A stretch of DNA of 64,000 bases from contig OZ245804.1 of assembly GCA_965228265.1 (NCBI GenBank), positions 1,116,001 to 1,180,000 of the forward strand. The letters are read 5' to 3'. A model generated the notes under the pieces. It did no database searches, was not told where the DNA came from, and saw nothing but the letters and a program-made list of their open reading frames with translations. This stretch comes from GCA-2732755 sp965228265. GTDB lineage: Bacteria; Planctomycetota; Phycisphaerae; Phycisphaerales; UBA1924. The position numbers were made by a program, and so were the translations under genes. Each line of letters opens with the position of its first letter. The stretch's first letter is position 1. This document shows, in pieces, positions 59,314-64,000 of this stretch.

Positions 59314-60183
59314 GTGAATCAGAATAAGAACATCGAGCACCGGCGATCATTGCGTCATCGGGTGTACGGCATGACATCCGACAAGTGGGGCGGCGGCTCG
59401 CTCGGCATCGCGTTCGATCTCGCGATTGTCTCGCTCATCCTGCTCAGCATCATCGCGGTCGTGATCGAGTCGGTCGATTCCATCGGGAACCGCTACCGTG
59501 TCTGGTTTGGTGCGTTCGAGACATTGGCAGTCATTGTGTTCACAATCGAATACCTGCTGCGCGTCTGGTCATGCACCGCAGACCCGAAATACGCCCATCC
59601 AATCCGCGGACGACTCCGGTTCATGGCTTCCCCGCTCGCGATCATCGATCTGCTCGCGATCCTGCCCTTCTATCTCCCATTTGTTGGCCTCGACCTCCGC
59701 TCGCTGCGCGTCTTCCGCCTGCTTCGGCTCCTCAGACTCGCCAAGCTCGGGCGATACACAAGAGCCCTAGGCCTCATCTGGCGTGTCATCCTCCGCGTGC
59801 GATACGAGCTCGTCTCGCTCGCAGTGGTGGTGGTGTGTTTCGTGCTCGTTGCATCCGTTCTGATGTACTATTCCGAGCGAGAAAGCGGCAACGTCGGCTT
59901 CGAAGACATCCCCTCGTCCATGCTCTGGACCATGACCAACCTGACGCCCTTGAACGCAACGTCAGCCAAGCCCGTGACCGTGCTCGGCAAGCTGATGTCT
60001 GTGGGTGTCGCTGTCGTGGGGGTTGGGATCATCGCACTGCCGACAGGCATCGTCGGTGCCGGACTCGTTGAAGAATTACGCGCCAAACGGCTCGGGAAAT
60101 CAGCCTGCCCGCACTGCGGCAAGCAAGCCGACCTCATCAATCCCCCCGCAAACTCTCCGCAATCCCGATCTCCTGAAGCCTGA
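59314..60183 (+). CDS. Kv-like six-helix ion channel with a non-canonical filter
   Basis: 289 residues, GTG start. Six membrane helices: S1 (31-52), S2 (66-85), S3 (107-124), S4 (128-150) with basic residues at every third place (LRSLRVFRLLRLLRLAKLGR), S5 (167-186) and S6 (225-250), plus a pore helix. Aligned without gaps to potassium channels such as KvAP, the filter TTVGYGD becomes TPLNATS (residues 211-217), while flanking positions P..LW and P.T.LGK are kept. Potassium selectivity is therefore unlikely. Ends with CPHCGK, half of a zinc ribbon. Overlaps the convergent Hsp70 gene by 47 bp. Confidence 0.85.
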   Translation: MNQNKNIEHRRSLRHRVYGMTSDKWGGGSLGIAFDLAIVSLILLSIIAVVIESVDSIGNRYRVWFGAFETLAVIVFTIEYLLRVWSCTADPKYAHPIRGRLRFMASPLAIIDLLAILPFYLPFVGLDLRSLRVFRLLRLLRLAKLGRYTRALGLIWRVILRVRYELVSLAVVVVCFVLVASVLMYYSERESGNVGFEDIPSSMLWTMTNLTPLNATSAKPVTVLGKLMSVGVAVVGVGIIALPTGIVGAGLVEELRAKRLGKSACPHCGKQADLINPPANSPQSRSPEA

Positions 60184-62023
60184 CACTCGCCTCGTCGAGC
60201 GACTGCTTGGCCGCGTAGAACGCGTCCGCGTCGACCGTCTTCCAGTCCATCTCCGCGTTCTCGATCAGGCTGCGCACCTCGGCCAGCCTCGCCTCAAGCG
60301 AGGCCCGGTTGCCCGGCTCGAGCTTGTCACCATATTTCGCGAGCCGCTCGCCGATCCATTTCAGATCGAGCTTCGCGTTCACGACCAGATCCACGATCCG
60401 ATGCCTGGTCATGTCCTCGCGCGCATGTTTCAGGCTCTCGGCCTCGATGCGGTCGATCTCCTCGCGCGACAGCCCATGACTCGGGATCACCTGCAACTGC
60501 GCCCTTTTGCCCGAACGCTTCTCGTGCGCCCTGACCGACAGCACGCCCGACGCGTCCACCAGAAACTCCACCGCAAGCTGCGGGATCCCCGCGGGCATCG
60601 GCGGCAAACCCGACAGATGGAACTCGCCCAAACTCCGGCAATGCTCGGCCATCTCGCGCTCGCCCTGCAGCACATGGATCTTGATCGACGTCTGACCGTC
60701 CACACTCGTCGAGAACATCTCCGTCGCCCGCGCGGGCACCGTGCTCCCCGACACAATCAGCTTGGCCATCGCCCCGCCCTGCGTCTCGATCCCGAGCGAC
60801 AACGGCACCACATCCAGCAGCAGCATCCCACTGGCCGCGCCAGACATGATCCCCGCCTGCACCGCCGCCCCGAGCGCCACAACGCGGTCCGGATCGAGAG
60901 CCGTGTAGGGCTCGATCCCGAAGAACTTCTCCACCTCCCGGCGCACCAGCGGCACACGCGTCGAGCCGCCGACCAAAATCACCGCGTCCAGCTCGATCTT
61001 CTCCACACCCGGTGCGCGCTCGGCAAGCCGCATCGCCTCGGCGCACGCCTCTATCGTCCGATCGACCCAGGGGGCCATGATCGCTTCAAGCTCGGCGCGC
61101 GTCACCGTGCGCTCGTACACCCGGTCATTACCGAGCTCGATCCGGATGCTCGCGGCTTCTTCCTCCGACAACCGGTGCTTGACCGCCTCGGCGAACCCCA
61201 CCAGCGCCCGGCGCGTCTGCGGGTTGAAGGCTTCGAGGTCCGTCACACTCTCGGGCAGTTCCAGCAGCTCGCGGATCTCGCGCAGAAACAGACGCACCAG
61301 CGCAAGGTCCACGTCGTCGCCGCCGAGGTGCGTGTCGCCCGAGGTCGCCAGCACCTGAAAGAAGCTGGTCTCGCCCTCGCTCTCCGCCGGCGTGAGCCGG
61401 AGGATGGAGATATCGAACGTCCCGCCGCCCAGGTCGTAGACCGCGACCGTGCGCGCCGCCTGCTTGCCCGTGCCCAGGCCGTAGGCCAGCGCCGCAGCCG
61501 TCGGCTCGTTGACGATCCGCACCACCTCAAGCCCGGCGAGTCTGCCCGCGTCGCGCGTCGCCTGCCGCTGCGCATCGTCGAAATACGCGGGCACCGTGAC
61601 CACCGCCTTCTTCACCTCGAACCCGAGCACCGCCGAGGCCTTGGCTTTCAGGTGGCGCAGAATCTCTGCCGAGACCTCCTGCGGGCTGACGACCCTGCCC
61701 CCGGGAAGCTGCACCCGCGCGGTCTGCCCCTCGCCCTCGACGAGGTCGTAGGGGAGTTCGTCCGCCTCTTGGCGCACATCCTTGATCGATCGGCCCATCA
61801 GGCGTTTGGCGCTGGTGATCGTCTCGCGCGGGAACTCGACCGCCCGCTCACGCGCCTCGCGCCCCACGACGACCGAGCCGTCGTCCTGGTACCGCACAGC
61901 CGAGGGCACGATCGTGTCGTCGCCCTCGCCCAAAACCCTCGGCCCGGTCTCATCGAGCACCGCGACAAGGCTGTTGGTGGTGCCAAGATCAATCCCGACG
62001 ATCACATCACGCGCAGCAGACAT
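60137..62023 (-). CDS. Hsp70-family chaperone (DnaK/HscA-like)
   Basis: 628 residues from the ATG at 62023. ATPase domain (1-385): GIDLGTTNSLVAVLDE, VVTVPAYFDDAQRQATRDA, IVNEPTAAALAYGLG, VYDLGGGTFDISIL and ILVGGSTRVPLVR. Substrate-binding domain (about 390-510: DVVPLSLGIETQGG, AHEKRSGKRAQLQV) and a short helical lid without the EEVD-like end. Length and lid favour HscA (Fe-S assembly chaperone) over the main DnaK, but no iscU, hscB or fdx gene is adjacent. Cytoplasmic. Confidence 0.9.
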   Translation of the reverse strand: MSAARDVIVGIDLGTTNSLVAVLDETGPRVLGEGDDTIVPSAVRYQDDGSVVVGREARERAVEFPRETITSAKRLMGRSIKDVRQEADELPYDLVEGEGQTARVQLPGGRVVSPQEVSAEILRHLKAKASAVLGFEVKKAVVTVPAYFDDAQRQATRDAGRLAGLEVVRIVNEPTAAALAYGLGTGKQAARTVAVYDLGGGTFDISILRLTPAESEGETSFFQVLATSGDTHLGGDDVDLALVRLFLREIRELLELPESVTDLEAFNPQTRRALVGFAEAVKHRLSEEEAASIRIELGNDRVYERTVTRAELEAIMAPWVDRTIEACAEAMRLAERAPGVEKIELDAVILVGGSTRVPLVRREVEKFFGIEPYTALDPDRVVALGAAVQAGIMSGAASGMLLLDVVPLSLGIETQGGAMAKLIVSGSTVPARATEMFSTSVDGQTSIKIHVLQGEREMAEHCRSLGEFHLSGLPPMPAGIPQLAVEFLVDASGVLSVRAHEKRSGKRAQLQVIPSHGLSREEIDRIEAESLKHAREDMTRHRIVDLVVNAKLDLKWIGERLAKYGDKLEPGNRASLEARLAEVRSLIENAEMDWKTVDADAFYAAKQSLDEASVRLQEIGIAESLRGD

Positions 62024-62058
62024 GCCAGACCATAGCGCCCGCGACAAAACCGACGAGT

Positions 62059-62568
62059 TCAGCCTTCCAGCCGGGCCAGGCGGCGCAGATGACGCACCAA
62101 TTCGATCACCCGGCGCTCGTCCTCGGGCAGGTAGAGCGTGCTCCGCCGGTGCTCGTGGGCGGTCACCTCGATCAGGATCCACGCCCCCGCCGGCTGGGTG
62201 TCGCCCATGCGGAAGGGGCTGCCCCCGACGCCCCGATCGAGCCCCTCGCGCGTGATGATGCTGTAGAGATCGTTGATCTGAACATCGGTCAGGCGCCTCG
62301 TGCGGGGCGGGTAGACGGTCGGCCCGACCCCCGCGCCAGTCGCCGCCCGCAGCACAGCATCAGGCTCGATCACGAACCGCGCCGGCTCAAGCACCCAGCC
62401 AGTGGTCCCCTCCTCGCCCATCACGGTCACCGCCAGCGCGAAGTCCGCCGGCGGCCGGGGGTCACCCGTCGGAATCACCCCCGCCGGGCCGGTCGCGGGC
62501 CCCGATCGGCACGCGGATACGAGCAGAAGAGTGCATACAAGCGCGATGGGTGTCAGGAGTCTGGTCAC
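62059..62568 (-). CDS. Small lipoprotein of unknown function
   Basis: 169 residues. Signal peptide with lipobox LVSAC (Cys about residue 20), a Gly/Pro linker, then a mixed domain: FALAVTVMGEEGTTGWVLEP, RFVIEPDAVLRAATG, RLTDVQINDLYSIITREGL and ILIEVTAHEHRRSTLYLPE. No recognised family. It lies 35 bases upstream of the Hsp70 gene on the same strand and may be co-transcribed with it. Confidence 0.72.
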   Translation of the reverse strand: MTRLLTPIALVCTLLLVSACRSGPATGPAGVIPTGDPRPPADFALAVTVMGEEGTTGWVLEPARFVIEPDAVLRAATGAGVGPTVYPPRTRRLTDVQINDLYSIITREGLDRGVGGSPFRMGDTQPAGAWILIEVTAHEHRRSTLYLPEDERRVIELVRHLRRLARLEG

Positions 62569-62604
62569 GGGCGGAGTCTACACAACTCCCCTAGGCTTCA
62601 CCCC

Positions 62605-64000
62605 ATGAACATCAGCCTCAACTGGCTCAACCGCTACCTCTCGCCCGCCGGCGTCACCGCCGAGGAGGCCGAGCATGTGCTGACCTTCGCCGGCTACCCG
62701 GTCGAAGGCATCGACAAGCTCCCCTCGGGTGACTTCCTCCTCGACGTCGAGCTGACGTCCAACCGGGGCGATCTGCTCTCGCATGTCGGCTGCGCGCGCG
62801 AGATCGCCGCCGCGACCAGCGCCCACATGGAACGCCAGCTCAAACTCCCCGAGTTCACCGATCCGCCGGCAGCCGGGGCACCGATCGCCGGTGACCTCAA
62901 GCTCGTCAACCACGAGCCGACCGCCTGCCCGCTCTTTACGGCTCGCCTGATCAGGGGTGTGACAGTCGGCCCCAGCCCCAAGTGGCTGGTGGACCTGCTC
63001 GAAGCCGTCGGTCAGCGCTCGATCAACAACCTTGTCGATATCACCAACTTCATCACCTTCGAGCTGGGCAACCCCTGCCACGTCTTCGACCTCAAGAAGC
63101 TGACCGGGGGCGAACTGCACATCCGCTACGCGCGGGATGGCGAGTCGCTGACCACGCTCGATAGCAAAGCGCACAAGCTCGTGCACACCGATCTCGTCGT
63201 CGCCGATGCCGAGAAACCGACCTCGCTCGCGGGCGTGATGGGCGGCCAGGCTTCCGAGGTCGATTCCTCCACGACGGACGTCGTCTTCGAGATGGCGACC
63301 TGGGCTCCGGCGATCGTGCGGAACGCGGCGAGGCGTCTGAACATCCGCACCGACGCGAGCCACCGGTTCGAGCGGATCGTCGATGCGCGGACGATCGACC
63401 AGGCCGCGCGGCGGGCCGTGGCGATGATCGTCGAACTCGCCGGCGGCCAACCCGCCGAGGGCGTGCTGAGCGAGGGCCAGAAACTGCCCGAGGCTCGTTC
63501 GATCACGGTCCGCGTGAACCGGACGAACTCGATGCTCGGACTGCATCTCTCCGAGATGGACGTGCAGCGACATCTCGAAGCGCACGAGGTGAAGGTGCAG
63601 CGCAAGGCCGAGGGTGAGCTCGAGTGCGAGCCGCCGGCCTTCCGCCCCGATCTTGAGCGCGAGATCGACCTGATCGAGGAGATCGCCCGGACGGTGGGCT
63701 ACGCCGAGGTGCCCGAGCACGACAAGATCCCGCTGCGCGTGCGCCACCCGCAGGAGTCGGAGCGCGCCAGGCGCGAGCTCCACCGCGTGCTGACCGGGCT
63801 CGGGTTCTACGAGACGGTGACCTTCAGCTTCGTGTCGCCCGAGATGGCTGCCCCCTGGGTCCGTCCCGGGCTCGAGATGGTGGGGGTCGATGACGACCGC
63901 CGGGGCTCGGAGCCGATCCTGCGCCCAAGCGTGCTCCCGAGCCTGCTGACCTGTCGACGCGCGAACGCTGCGGGCCAGGTCGATGTGCCCGGCGGCGTGC
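62605..64000 (+). CDS. pheT: Phenylalanine--tRNA ligase beta subunit, B2 domain absent (3' partial)
   Basis: Open from the ATG at 62605 to the window end (465 codons). N-terminal MNISLNWLNRYLSPAGVTAE and FAGYPVEGID match PheT, but the text then goes straight to DFLLDVELTSNRGDLLSHVG, so the roughly 110-residue tRNA-binding OB fold (B2, EMAP-like) that normally sits between them is missing. The following B3/B4 domain (RSINNLVDITNFITFELGNP; SLAGVMGGQASEVD; DASHRFERIVDARTID), B5 (FRPDLEREIDLIEEIARTVGY) and start of the catalytic-like core (TGLGFYETVTFSFV) are present. Works with PheS, not in the window. Confidence 0.92.
   Translation, partial: MNISLNWLNRYLSPAGVTAEEAEHVLTFAGYPVEGIDKLPSGDFLLDVELTSNRGDLLSHVGCAREIAAATSAHMERQLKLPEFTDPPAAGAPIAGDLKLVNHEPTACPLFTARLIRGVTVGPSPKWLVDLLEAVGQRSINNLVDITNFITFELGNPCHVFDLKKLTGGELHIRYARDGESLTTLDSKAHKLVHTDLVVADAEKPTSLAGVMGGQASEVDSSTTDVVFEMATWAPAIVRNAARRLNIRTDASHRFERIVDARTIDQAARRAVAMIVELAGGQPAEGVLSEGQKLPEARSITVRVNRTNSMLGLHLSEMDVQRHLEAHEVKVQRKAEGELECEPPAFRPDLEREIDLIEEIARTVGYAEVPEHDKIPLRVRHPQESERARRELHRVLTGLGFYETVTFSFVSPEMAAPWVRPGLEMVGVDDDRRGSEPILRPSVLPSLLTCRRANAAGQVDVPGGV

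Noticed and set aside
60005..62035. 676-codon open frame on the plus strand
   Set aside because: Antisense to the Hsp70 gene, with no recognisable domain and a His/Arg/Gln-rich composition.

Overview
The window is 64 kb of a GC-rich bacterial chromosome, almost fully coding. I place it in the Planctomycetota, most likely a Phycisphaerae-type organism. The reasons are proteins with a signal peptide and a C-terminal PAPAS...LRRKR sorting tail, a surface protein with an LEPR-XLL-like N-terminal motif, membrane proteins with a short zinc ribbon of the type CxxCxYxLxG...CPECG, many GTG/TTG starts, and many 1-4 bp gene overlaps. This is inference from protein style; there is no rRNA here. I recognised no tRNA, CRISPR array, phage or transposase gene.

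Layout. 1-3192: a ketoacyl-synthase pair (a catalytically dead KS-beta-like protein and an intact KS) with a GxxExxY protein between them. 3173-5309: a zinc-ribbon membrane protein and a Tat-exported class V aminotransferase. 5489-9294: a membrane-anchored protein, two tandem secreted paralogues with duplicated leaders and terminators, and a thioredoxin-fold protein. 9402-11126: glycyl-tRNA synthetase. 11393-16444: a complete tripartite efflux operon (HlyD/MacA-like, ABC ATPase, ABC permease, TolC-like). 16579-20370: a P1B-type metal ATPase and an AtoE-like fatty-acid permease. 20478-22357: a 55-residue membrane protein, then a cyclodeaminase-like protein with two cysteine-cluster proteins. 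22338-28863: a double glycosyltransferase, a cell-surface cyclophilin and an ABC exporter. 28904-34371: a small conserved protein, dnaX-ybaB-Nudix operon, four tandem related lipoproteins, and the SRP RNA gene.

34448-48076: PIN-TRAM membrane protein, a pseudopilin, an M24 peptidase, a sorting-tail protein, an RNHCP protein, an AT-rich two-gene insertion beside a palindromic repeat, kbl, ndh, zinc-ribbon membrane proteins, and PIN-PhoH. 48161-55857: a nine-gene type II secretion/type IV pilus-like operon on the minus strand (F, G, I-, J-, K-, C-, L-, M-like and a TPR lipoprotein) with no E or D gene in the window. 55978-64000: tdh (partner of kbl in threonine-to-glycine conversion), a phosphatase-cytochrome fusion, upp divergent from a fungal-type cytosine deaminase (cytosine to uracil to UMP), a Kv-like channel, an Hsp70 and pheT (cut by the window end).

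The most notable signals are a full programmed -1 frameshift cassette in dnaX (slippery GGGAAAA, internal Shine-Dalgarno, 6-base spacer, perfect 10-bp stem), a Kv-like channel whose selectivity filter is replaced, a secreted phosphatase fused to a C-terminal CxxCH heme site, a conserved duplicated 5' leader with a compensatory base change, and an AT-rich two-gene unit whose left side shows an 88-bp gene-end duplication around a palindromic element.
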